A stretch of 64,000 nucleotides of DNA from Ochromonas danica. Lineage: Eukaryota > Sar > Chrysophyceae > Chromulinales > Chromulinaceae. The translations under genes and the position numbers were made by a program. Below the pieces are notes generated by a model. That model was not told the DNA's origin, did not search any database, and saw nothing but the letters and a program-made list of their open reading frames with translations. The stretch spans positions 62,001 through 126,000 of the forward strand of contig VKHL01000009.1 of NCBI GenBank assembly GCA_015146655.1. The letters are read 5' to 3'. Below, piece after piece: positions 56,160 through 64,000 of the stretch (positions are counted from its first letter, which is position 1; each line of letters begins with the position of its first letter).

Positions 56160-56804
56160 TTAGCGACGCTCCATGCTGGCAGCTACAGGACCTGCAGTGT
56201 GATAGCAATTGGTGCTGTCATATTGCTGAAGAAAAAAGGGCATTTGATGATGGCTAAGATGATCGAACTTTACCCGCTTTGCTCCTCGCAGTCTCTTAGC
56301 AGTATCGCTATCATCATGTTCGTCGTTTCCCTCTTCTTCCCCGTCATGTTCTTCCACATCAGTGTCGTCGTCTAGGTGGCTATTAATGGTGTCCGTTTCG
56401 GATACCAAATCAGTATTTGAGGTACCGGACGTAATATTGCACATCTCATCACGCTTCATCTTCATCTTCTTAAGGATAGAGCCCATAATATCAAGTACCA
56501 CCATAGCATTGAGATTCTTGGACATAGGTTGGGCTGACATTGACCACAACTCGTTCTCATGAAGTCTCTCTAGGTCTTCACTCTTAGAGAGCTTCAAGAA
56601 ATATTTTTGTGCATGGGAGCGAACCTGAGCTAAAGAGCGGGTCTTGACAACCGCTTGAACCTTATCCCACTCACGCCCAAACTGATTGACCGCTTCGATG
56701 AAGCGACGATGTTCGTCCGCGCTCCAACGACCTTGATTACTTTGACTCTCTTCCTCAGAGGCATGATAAACATAAATAGTCTTTTCCTTCATTCTGTCTG
56801 ACAT
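56160..56804 (-). CDS. Single-Myb SHAQKYF transcription factor
   Basis: Predicted 214-residue nuclear DNA-binding protein. Residues about 22-75 are one Myb/SANT repeat: QGRWSADEHRRFIEAVNQFGREWDKV, then RSLAQVRSHAQKYFLKL. The exact SHAQKYF motif defines the subgroup known from plant clock factors and many protists; these bind GATA- or I-box-like DNA. An acidic stretch (DDDTDVEEHDGEEEGNDEHDDSD) and a basic patch (KRLRGAKRVK) follow, fitting activation and nuclear-import roles. One exon; the ATG at 56,804 was chosen because the frame above it has no ATG. Confidence 0.9.
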   Translation of the reverse strand: MSDRMKEKTIYVYHASEEESQSNQGRWSADEHRRFIEAVNQFGREWDKVQAVVKTRSLAQVRSHAQKYFLKLSKSEDLERLHENELWSMSAQPMSKNLNAMVVLDIMGSILKKMKMKRDEMCNITSGTSNTDLVSETDTINSHLDDDTDVEEHDGEEEGNDEHDDSDTAKRLRGAKRVKFDHLSHHQMPFFLQQYDSTNCYHTAGPVAASMERR

Positions 56805-58631
56805 TTTTTCCGGTATTAATTGCAACAGCTCGCTTCTTCCAACTGAACAAATCTAGTAGTAGTCTAGGATCAAAAGGAGAACAATTTCAGTCTCCCTTTC
56901 AAACACTAAAGACATTCTATTCTACTTACCTTTTCACAACAAACAAGCAAACAAACAAATCCTAGTAAGAAAAATGATCTAACGAGCACTTTCCAATCTC
57001 ACAAGGTACTGTAGGAGTTAATTCTGAACGGAACAGGAAGAAATTCGACCTGGTTTTGGGCGGGTCACTGCCACTGCCACACTCACCGCAACACAGTCAG
57101 ACGGTGCAGCAGCACAGCGCACAACAGCAGCAAGTGGCGCTGCTCCCCTTGCAGGAGTGGGTCAAGGCGGAGTGGCGGGGGGCCACACTGGCATGCACTT
57201 GGGCTGAATGAGAGCGACACGGTTGGCGGTGCAACCCGCGCGGGTTGAACTTTCGCCTGCCACGCGGAAAGTGCAACTCAGAACAAGCAGAAGCGCAGGC
57301 GATTGGACGAGAAGCACGCAGAGGTTGAACTTTGGCTCCGACTCAAAGGCATTGAATGAGGATCTTGCTTATCCACTGCTCGGATCTTACGCACCAATTC
57401 GGGAGGACGAATGGAAAGGAGAGTGGGTTGAAGGTTTGAAATGCGCACGGAAAGAATCTTTCTGGTTGATTCCGACGAATCTCACGCTGCAATTCGGGAG
57501 GATGAATGGGTTGAAGAATTTTTCCAGTTGATTCCTGAAGAGGCAAAAATGGCACGGTGTTCATACAGTACCTTTTGATCGTTGTGTGTTGCGGCATCTT
57601 TCATTGTGAACCAAACAAGAACCAATAATGAAAATGGCGTTGCTAAATAAGGATTGGGATCGGGATACTGTCGAAGGAAAATTAATAGCAAGCAAGACCA
57701 AGTAGCACAAGCTTCCTTTCAAATATCCCAATGAGATCATCAGAAGTTCCAAGCACAATTCTTGTCCTGCTTAAAATAAACCGATTCTATGGGTGAGACA
57801 GAGTCCTGAAGGAAGAACAAAAGAAAGCGCGATAGCAGCAATAAGGACATCATCCGTCTTGTCTCTCTCTCATCCTGCGACAGACAGGAGCTGAGGGCAC
57901 AATCTAAGGGTAATAAAGATCCCAACAAAATCTCGCGGTGATTCGAATTCCGCTTCCTCCCACAAATTCTGCATGCGGGCATTCCTACTAGTATCTTGTA
58001 TGCAATAGAGTAATTGTTGATCTCATGGTATTATTGGATCCCATTTTTCAAGCTCAACTTTGTCCCCGATCCAATCTCAACCATTAACTTCGGATATCGC
58101 GTCCCATGAACACTTACTTAATGTCGGTCAGGATTTATTACTGATAGTATTATTTTCATATTGTCAACACGAGTCCTGCTGAGGGAGGTCCAGGTTTTGA
58201 TCTGATCTCCATAGCACAAATTTTGATCCTTGACATATCACATGGCTCACAGCTGTACTAGTGGTTAACTGTAATAAGTCTGGAAGATGCTCCTCTATTA
58301 TGCCTATCGGTATCTCTTGTGGTTGAGACTGATCTACAAGCTCTTTTGCATAACTTGTTGATAGTTTAGCATGCATTGTTGAATTAAGGTGATCTATTCC
58401 CGCTTGGTGATCATGATGGATCATCGAGCGAGTTAATGATGTAATTAAATGTGCCCAACTTATAGTTAAATTAACCAACTTAATAGTGCAACTAACTTGT
58501 AGTAACGTACGAAATTCGTTATTCCGTACATTTTATGTTGGATGACCAAACCTGCTGTTCCCTCGCATCACAACAATACATAACTCTTCATATCAGAACT
58601 TTGTTCGGATCAGAGAGTAGGAGGGAGTGGA
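56805..58631. other. Long intergenic region with a GC-rich island
   Basis: About 1.8 kb without a gene I can name. The part at 57,040-57,345 is GC-rich for this window and contains a perfect 16-bp palindrome at 57,232-57,247. From 57,210 to 57,570 short coding-like pieces appear in two plus-strand frames, for example RRRLDEKHAEVELWLRLKGI and YPLLGSYAPIREDEW. A diverged direct repeat (CAATTCGGGAGGAYGAATGG at about 57,395 and 57,491) is also present. This may be a decayed gene. The rest looks like plain promoter or spacer. Confidence 0.4.
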
Positions 58632-60729
58632 ATGATTGGATCTTTGTCATCTTCCTCTAGTGGGGCATTATTGACTTTAGCTATTTTGACCTTTCTTTAT
58701 TTTTTGGAGAATTTCGATCGCTATCTCATTGCAGTGTCTCCGATCCCTTATATTGACTTCACCTCCTATGAGTACTCGCTCATTGCCGGCCCAGCCTTCA
58801 CAGTCATTTACACTTTTGGAGGACTCGCATTTGCTCTCTATTACTCCGATGATAGCCGATTCGAGTCTTCCTCGTCTTCGACGACCTCCAAGTGGAGGCT
58901 GTCCAAGCTGGGCATTCTCAGCCTCTGTTCAGCTATTTTCTCTGTAGTTTTCACTTCCACAGCTTTATGTACGGAATTTTGGCAGCAGGTTATTATTCGC
59001 CTTGTCATGGGCTTGTCCCAATCTGTGATAACTCCTTTCTCAACCAGCATTATCAAAGACCTCTTCCCGCCCAGTGCGTGTGGAGCAGCTTTTGGCATCT
59101 TTAACTCTGGCACTTACTTCGCTTTCTCTTTCTCCCTGTCAATGGGCACTTATATTTATAATGAATATGGTTGGAAGGCTGGTTATTTTCTATTTGGTAT
59201 TATTGGACTTGGTGTGTCCTTGTTCTTGCCTTGTATGCGCCGTTGCTACAGTCCATTGGTGGAACAGAAGAATCCATATGGATTGTTGACGTCAGATGAC
59301 CAAGAGTCTACTAATCGCGAATCTCACTTGACTGTTAACAACTTGCTTCATGGGGCAGATGATACCTGTAATCACCCTCGTGTTGATGTGGTAGATGATG
59401 TCTCTTCGTCAACTTCTGGTCGGCATCACAGCAATAGTAACAGCAGTCACAGCAGCGCCATGAGTGCTGCCATGTCATCCACACAAGCGCGATATCTCGT
59501 TAGCCCTTTCTTAGCTGACAGTGATGCTACTGTGCAGACGTCTCTCAGTCTGAGAGCCGCTTTGGGCGATAAAGAAGTTGAATTCGACAGTCCTAACCCA
59601 TCCTCAACAATGCCCCGAATGACTAAAGTTTTAAATGATACTATCAAGAAATGGTTGGCCCAACCAGCTATATTGGTTGTTTGTCTGGCTACTGGTGTGC
59701 GGTTAGGCGGTGGATATATTTGGTCCAACTACACGGGGGTGTTTTATTCTCCTCTCTTCACGACGGATAGTGACGGTGGCAGTAACAGTTGTCATTATTC
59801 GTATAATAGCACAATAGGAGGAGTATCCTCGATGTGTGATTCAGACTATCCGTACTGTGTGAGTGATGAGTGCTCAGCTTTGTCCTCCTACCCATGGCAT
59901 AATACAGTAGGTTCTCTTGTGCTGTCTTGTTTTAGTGAATCGCACACTCACTCATTGAATTTTCAGGGAATGGATGCTATTAAAGTTGAAGAATTTATGT
60001 CCTGGGTGCCTATTGCTGGGTCTGCCTTGGGAAGCACTCTGGGTGGCTTCTTATCGGACTATCTGGTCAAAAAGTTTGACAATGATCACGGTAGATTTAT
60101 CCTTTTCTCATCGAACTCTATAACCAATTATAACGATAATTTATTGAAATGTACTTGATGCTCGTGCATAGAATCTGTTGGAACACTTGGAGTGCGGGCT
60201 TTGTTGTCAGGCATCGGCAATTTGCTTGCTCTGCCCCTTATAGTTTGGTCTTTCTTTCTGCCATTTCCAGGATGTTTCCTTATTTATATTGCCAGCGGAA
60301 TGGTAAGTTTTTATGTTTTATTCAAAGCAAGTCTTATGGATGAAATGGATGGATGCACAGGTTGGGGAAATCTATTTCAGCCAAGCTCTGGCGATGGTCA
60401 GTGACCATCGAATTGTTGCACGCGATCTGGTTACCTCCAGCGTTGCCTTGTTTATGCTCATCGTTACAATCATGGGAGGAAACGCACCTTTGCTCATACC
60501 GTGTCTCATGCCACTCGTGGGCTATGACGAGCAGGTGACTCTGCACTTCACTGCTTCTTCATCAGACCCATCTTCCCCTCCTGTCGACGAGCAATTTTCG
60601 GTGTCGAACGACGATGCTCAAAAACTCCAACGTGTTTTGTTATATGGTCTGGGCGGCTGTTACCTCCTATCAGGTGTGCTCTACTTGTTGGCCTACTTCA
60701 TTATGAGACAGGGCAAGGCTTCGAAGTAA
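58632..60729 (+). CDS. Major facilitator superfamily transporter (spinster-like)
   Basis: Predicted 632-residue, 12-helix membrane carrier from exons 58632-59906, 59967-60090, 60172-60302 and 60361-60729. The first half reads ENFDRYLIAVSPIPY, IIRLVMGLSQSVITPFSTSIIKDLFPP and AAFGIFNSGTYFAFSFSLSMG, in the style of spinster/SPNS lipid transporters, where a helix-4 signature precedes a proline-containing loop. A hydrophilic serine/histidine-rich loop (about 215-340) separates the halves. The second half contains FMSWVPIAGSALGSTLGGFLSDYLVKK, the usual MFS repeat of the helix 2-3 motif. Substrate unknown. The first intron (59,907-59,966) is 60 nt and stop-free, so it may be retained. Confidence 0.82.
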
Positions 60730-60819
60730 GAGATACTTTATTAATAGATCCATAGGATATATGTTATATAGATCGTGTATATAGCTACAGTTTTGATTCA
60801 ATGCGTTGTGTGGTTATCA

Positions 60820-61475
60820 TCAAAATACATAACTCGCCGCCACTTGATCGCCCTCGAAAACAACACCCTCTTCCTCTAAGAGACTCTTCTTCTCTCGCAA
60901 AGCAGAGCACATTACGTCAGTGTGTCCCTTAAATCCACCTTCGGGTAGAAAGAGGAGACCAACAATCAGCAACAAGTGCAAATCACTTTGAGTGGGAATT
61001 CTGAAGACTCACCGAGTGTGCGGTCAGAAGCTACCACGCGATGACAAGGAACCTGAAGAAACAAGAGATAGAAAACATATTGTTGATCAGGGGAGATAAG
61101 TCTCCACACAGCATGCTTCTCTGACCTGTGGAGCATAAGGATTCTGTCGCAAAGCAGAGCCAACCGCCCGAAAAGCTCTTGGGTGACCAATCGCTTCCGC
61201 TAAGCTCTTATATGTCATCACCTTTCCTGGAGAATCAATAATAGATTCAATATAAGATTCAAATGTTATTGAGAGTGAAAGGGTGATGAGGAGAGAGTCT
61301 GCTCCTAGGTCATGACTGCACCTCTGGGTATCTTTCTGCAGGCCTCGTAAACCAGACTATGGAAGACAGTCTTGCCAGCAAATGCTTCCTTCTTCTCAGT
61401 AGAGACACAAGATGACACAGCATCTCCAGACAATCCACTAGCAGCTTTTTTCAATGACTTGCGGACACACACCAT
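60820..61475 (-). CDS. MGMT: O6-alkylguanine-DNA alkyltransferase
   Basis: Suicide repair protein that takes alkyl groups from O6-guanine onto its own cysteine. Four short exons (61475-61322, 61226-61126, 61052-61013, 60938-60820) join in phase to 137 residues. The join rebuilds VYEACRKIPRGKVMTYKSLAEAIG, then HPRAFRAVGSALRQNPYAP (arginine-finger helix), VPCHRVVASDRTLGGF with the acceptor cysteine (about residue 88), and an end KKSLLEEEGVVF. The cysteine is present, so this is an active-type enzyme and not a tryptophan-bearing ATL. It consists of the DNA-binding domain alone with a short lead. Convergent with the MFS gene, 90 bp apart. Confidence 0.9.
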
Positions 61476-61557
61476 TTCTTTGGGAAATGACAAAAAGGGA
61501 TTTGCGATCCGTTTAATTCATAATGTTTATATTATTATTTTATCTGAAAATTAATGT

Positions 61558-61628
61558 GTGCCAATGGTGTAGTGGTAACATGTAACCCTTCCAAGGTTGA
61601 GCTGGGGGTTCGATTCCCCCTTGGCGCA
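61558..61628 (+). tRNA. tRNA-Gly (anticodon UCC), second copy
   Basis: Base-for-base identical to 666-736 over all 71 nt, while the flanks differ. TTTT follows within a few bases. It lies between the alkyltransferase promoter and the sulfotransferase gene. Confidence 0.96.
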
Positions 61629-61750
61629 TCTTTTGTTGGCTTTTTGTCTTTGTGTCCAACGCATGCTGAGAGTTTTGGAATGAGTTGGACCGCTTTAGCT
61701 TACTGATCAGTACCGGTAGTGGTTGGATCATTTTGTTCTGTGCATGCACT

Positions 61751-62854
61751 ATGAGGACTGTCTCTTTGTCTCTGCTCGTTATTCTCTCTTTATCGCTATG
61801 GGATCTGATTTTTGCGATCAAAACTCTTTATATTCATATCGGACCCCACAAAAGCGGATCAACCCATATTCAAACGGTCTTAACTCGCCTTGCGGCGAAT
61901 TTATCAGAGTATGGTGTATGTTGGGCAGCTGAAGATGCAAAATTATTTCATCCGCTTGCCGTCAAGTTGTTCGAAGGTGAGCGCTTAAATCGCAGCAACA
62001 GTGACTTGTTTGCTGGGATTAACAATTGTCTGGCTCACCATCCCGTCACTATTGTCTCCTCGGAAACTTTCGTCAAGTTAAATCCTGAAGCTATTCGTCA
62101 TCTGCGTAACTTATTTCCTTCTCAAGAGGTCCAAATTCGTATCGTAGCGGTCTATCGGGATTGGTTTATGCGATTGTATTCTGCTTACGGAGAATTTGCC
62201 AAGAGGGCCTATTCCACATTGTGCACTTTCCAGTATTTCTTATCTGTTATATTTGAGCCAGGCCCTCGAGTTTTTTATTCCAATGATTTAAAGATATTGA
62301 AGAAGTATGAAGATGTCTTTGGACATGATGCACTAACTATTATCGATTATGCTGGAGCCAGTGCCGCCGGAAAGGACTTAGCGGCGATCCTAATATGTGA
62401 GATGTTGAAAGTGCCTTGTGATGAACTTCCGGACGTTTTTCATGAACGAGAAAATGCTGCAAGAGAGAAGAGGGCGTATGAAGTCTTGATGTTATTTCGA
62501 GAGCTGGCTTGGATGAGAGGATGCGCAATCAACCCCGTCTATAATGCGGTTGATAAATTGGATGAACTAGCTCGTGAATATGTGAGTTATCTTGATCTTC
62601 TTCCCACTTTTCGTTCTAAGTTTGAACAGTGGAAGGAGTTAAGTGTAAAGAAGAGAAAAGAGTTTGATTCACTTTATGCAAATCGAACTTTGTATGGCAA
62701 TTCTCAGGCCGCTTTGCCCAGTTTGATGCATTTCTCTCTGCCAGTGATTGATTATGATTTGTTGTATGGCAATATCACTTTTCAACACATGTTGAAAATG
62801 GAAGTATCTAACCTGATCTCTCGTTTTGTATTTGTCAATTGTAGTGATGTTTGA
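61751..62854 (+). CDS. Sulfotransferase-like type II membrane protein
   Basis: Predicted 367-residue protein. A hydrophobic N-terminal segment (LSLLVILSLSLWDLIFAI) looks like a Golgi signal anchor or signal peptide. Directly after it, YIHIGPHKSGSTHIQ (about 28-42) is the PAPS 5'-phosphosulfate loop, and TIVSSETFVKL followed by IRIVAVYRDWFMRLYSAY gives the 3'-phosphate site with its conserved arginine and serine. It would transfer sulfate to a glycan or protein in the Golgi; the acceptor is unknown. ATG at 61,751; the frame is open further up without another ATG. One exon. Confidence 0.8.
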   Translation: MRTVSLSLLVILSLSLWDLIFAIKTLYIHIGPHKSGSTHIQTVLTRLAANLSEYGVCWAAEDAKLFHPLAVKLFEGERLNRSNSDLFAGINNCLAHHPVTIVSSETFVKLNPEAIRHLRNLFPSQEVQIRIVAVYRDWFMRLYSAYGEFAKRAYSTLCTFQYFLSVIFEPGPRVFYSNDLKILKKYEDVFGHDALTIIDYAGASAAGKDLAAILICEMLKVPCDELPDVFHERENAAREKRAYEVLMLFRELAWMRGCAINPVYNAVDKLDELAREYVSYLDLLPTFRSKFEQWKELSVKKRKEFDSLYANRTLYGNSQAALPSLMHFSLPVIDYDLLYGNITFQHMLKMEVSNLISRFVFVNCSDV

Positions 62855-63416
62855 TTTATTTGTTGATCATTGTGATGGCCTCGTTAATCTCCTTCGGCAC
62901 AGCACTGGCACTCGCCCCTGATAGGCCAGAGCCACTGGTGCTGTTGAGCACGAGAGCGGTAGCATGAAGCCATCCTGTTTGTTGAACGATATTTTGCACG
63001 CGAACATCGCTTTGCACAGTATTATATTGAAGAAAGAAATGTCTCAACTGAGATTTCGTTCTGTCTTTGTTGTGTTCTATTTATATGTGAATTGATTATC
63101 TGATAAGTGATTGGGTTGATTGATTGTCGCCCTGTCCTTATTGCTATCATCCAATCATTCGACGACTCAGTATGCTGATTATGAGGAATGAGCGTTGTTG
63201 AGATATAGAAGACTCTGCACTGGCCTCGCATGAATCTGATCATTGCTTTTGAGAATGAATCATCGACAATTGTTTCTCGAAACTGATCCATCAGTTGGAG
63301 GTCAATGTATGCTGTAAAACCTAACAATTCATGCCAAAATGATACCGCTATAAGCCGTTATCTCGTTGAAGCCTGTCACTCTGTCGTAGACCTTTAAACT
63401 AAGGTCGAGGCTAAGG
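62855..63416. other. Downstream region with unresolved minus-strand frames
   Basis: Minus-strand open stretches at about 63,047-62,856 (ending SASAVPKEINEAITMINK) and 63,311-63,221 (LQLMDQFRETIVDDSFSKAM) look protein-like and have splice-like edges. However, their phases do not join with the acceptor I can see. They may be the last exons of a gene that I cannot resolve. Confidence 0.25.
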
Positions 63417-63518
63417 TTTAGAAAACCCAGATTTTCCTAGATAAAACTCTTTTTGAAGAAGGGAGAAATGCTCGTTTTCAAAGAAGAGTTTTATCTACGA
63501 AAATCTGGGTTTTCTAAA
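63417..63518. repeat. Near-perfect foldback (inverted repeat)
   Basis: Two 35-bp arms (63,417-63,451 and 63,484-63,518) are reverse complements with a single mismatch, and surround a loop of about 32 nt. The RNA would form a long hairpin. Possible identities are a foldback MITE relic, a small-RNA precursor or a terminator-like structure. Flanking target-site repeats are not clear. Confidence 0.85.
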
Positions 63519-64000
63519 TTTATGTATTTCCTTAACACGATTGAGGTATTTCCTCACTAGATTTATGTATTTTCTCTGTGTAACTTAGCTACCCATGGAT
63601 AAAGTCTCAAAATGCGAGGTTTAACTCAACTATTATCACCTCTCAAGAGGCGAGGGTGTGGCGAACTCCCAACTGCGCTGGCTTGGTCAAGTTCCGAGTT
63701 CATTCAATCCAGAATTAGGAATGACATCTGCACCCTATCTAGCAATACTTGACTCCACGGAAGAAGATGGACTGTGGTATGAAATGAGTAAGTAGACTAT
63801 GCTGTTGTGGATATCAGCAGTATATTGTAGGTATCGTACCATTACATGTTGATGATTTCGATGATCAGAGTTTCCATCCATCTTTCTGATGATAATTGTT
63901 TCCTTGTCTCTGCAACTAGTTGATATGCTGAATGATAGATCCAATATAAGCACTCCTTCCAGTTCTTCTCCGGTGAGCAGTAACTACCAAGTGGAAATGA
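63519..64000. other. Right-edge sequence
   Basis: After the foldback, ATTTATGTATTTCCT and similar words recur (63,518-63,575). From about 63,650 the sequence may begin a plus-strand gene (splice-like signals near 63,790 and 63,920), but it leaves the window before any family mark appears. Confidence 0.3.

Noticed and set aside
58164-58478. 104-codon minus-strand frame upstream of the MFS gene
   Set aside because: It has no recognisable motif, no splice support and ordinary spacer composition; kept only as a remote possibility.
63022-63327. 101-codon minus-strand frame
   Set aside because: Parts look protein-like, but exon phases do not join and no family is evident, so I list the region as unresolved and not as a gene.
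1-64000. CRISPR arrays, bacterial operons, riboswitches, retroelements or virus-like elements
   Set aside because: None is visible: genes have spliceosomal introns, and no reverse transcriptase, integrase, capsid or transposase motif was read on either strand.

Overview
This window is nuclear DNA from a protist-like eukaryote. Genes are packed a few hundred bases apart, and many are cut by short introns (about 55-110 nt) that begin with GT and end with AG. TAA, TAG and TGA all appear as stops, so the code looks standard. Kinesin-2, a Tctex-type dynein light chain, a tubby protein and an FOP-like centriole protein indicate a lineage that builds cilia. A SHAQKYF Myb protein, a sedolisin protease and an SOS1-like Na+/H+ exchanger fit a free-living unicell. 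I cannot name the species. No rRNA operon, CRISPR array, retroelement or virus-like element was seen.

Layout: 0-9 kb holds a tRNA-Gly(UCC), a NYN-domain putative RNase, the mitochondrial phosphate carrier, a two-RRM protein and the Na+/H+ exchanger. 9-25 kb is the unusual part. A very large leucine-rich-repeat membrane protein lies next to a tandem duplication of about 5.5 kb (units 13,711-19,262 and 19,263-25,066, joined at a 4-bp microhomology). Each unit carries a fragment or end of the LRR gene, a copy of an unrecognised glutamine/proline-rich protein with a SUMO-interaction-like motif, and a coiled-coil gene. The coiled-coil copy in unit A is dead. The two glutamine-rich genes are almost identical except in one block of about 0.4 kb near the C-terminus, where they differ strongly and mostly by amino-acid changes.

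25-40 kb is rich in ciliary or centriolar genes: FOP-like, kinesin-2, DYNLT1-like and tubby, with a sedolisin and a DEAD-box helicase between them. The kinesin codes its Walker A lysine loop on a 15-nt microexon. Its 3' end is repeated about 2.5 times at a 379-bp period, together with what looks like an orphaned first exon of another gene.

40-55 kb holds an unrecognised 250-aa protein, a medium-chain reductase and a quinolinate phosphoribosyltransferase that share an upstream 64-bp element containing AACGCGTT, a membrane-anchored Nudix protein, and a 3,319-residue BEACH-WD40 protein. 55-64 kb holds a Myb SHAQKYF factor, a spinster-like MFS transporter, an O6-alkylguanine-DNA alkyltransferase, a second identical tRNA-Gly, a sulfotransferase, and a near-perfect foldback repeat.

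Exon joins were worked out by hand from splice signals, reading phase and family similarity. Family calls rest on motifs I can read, not on searches.
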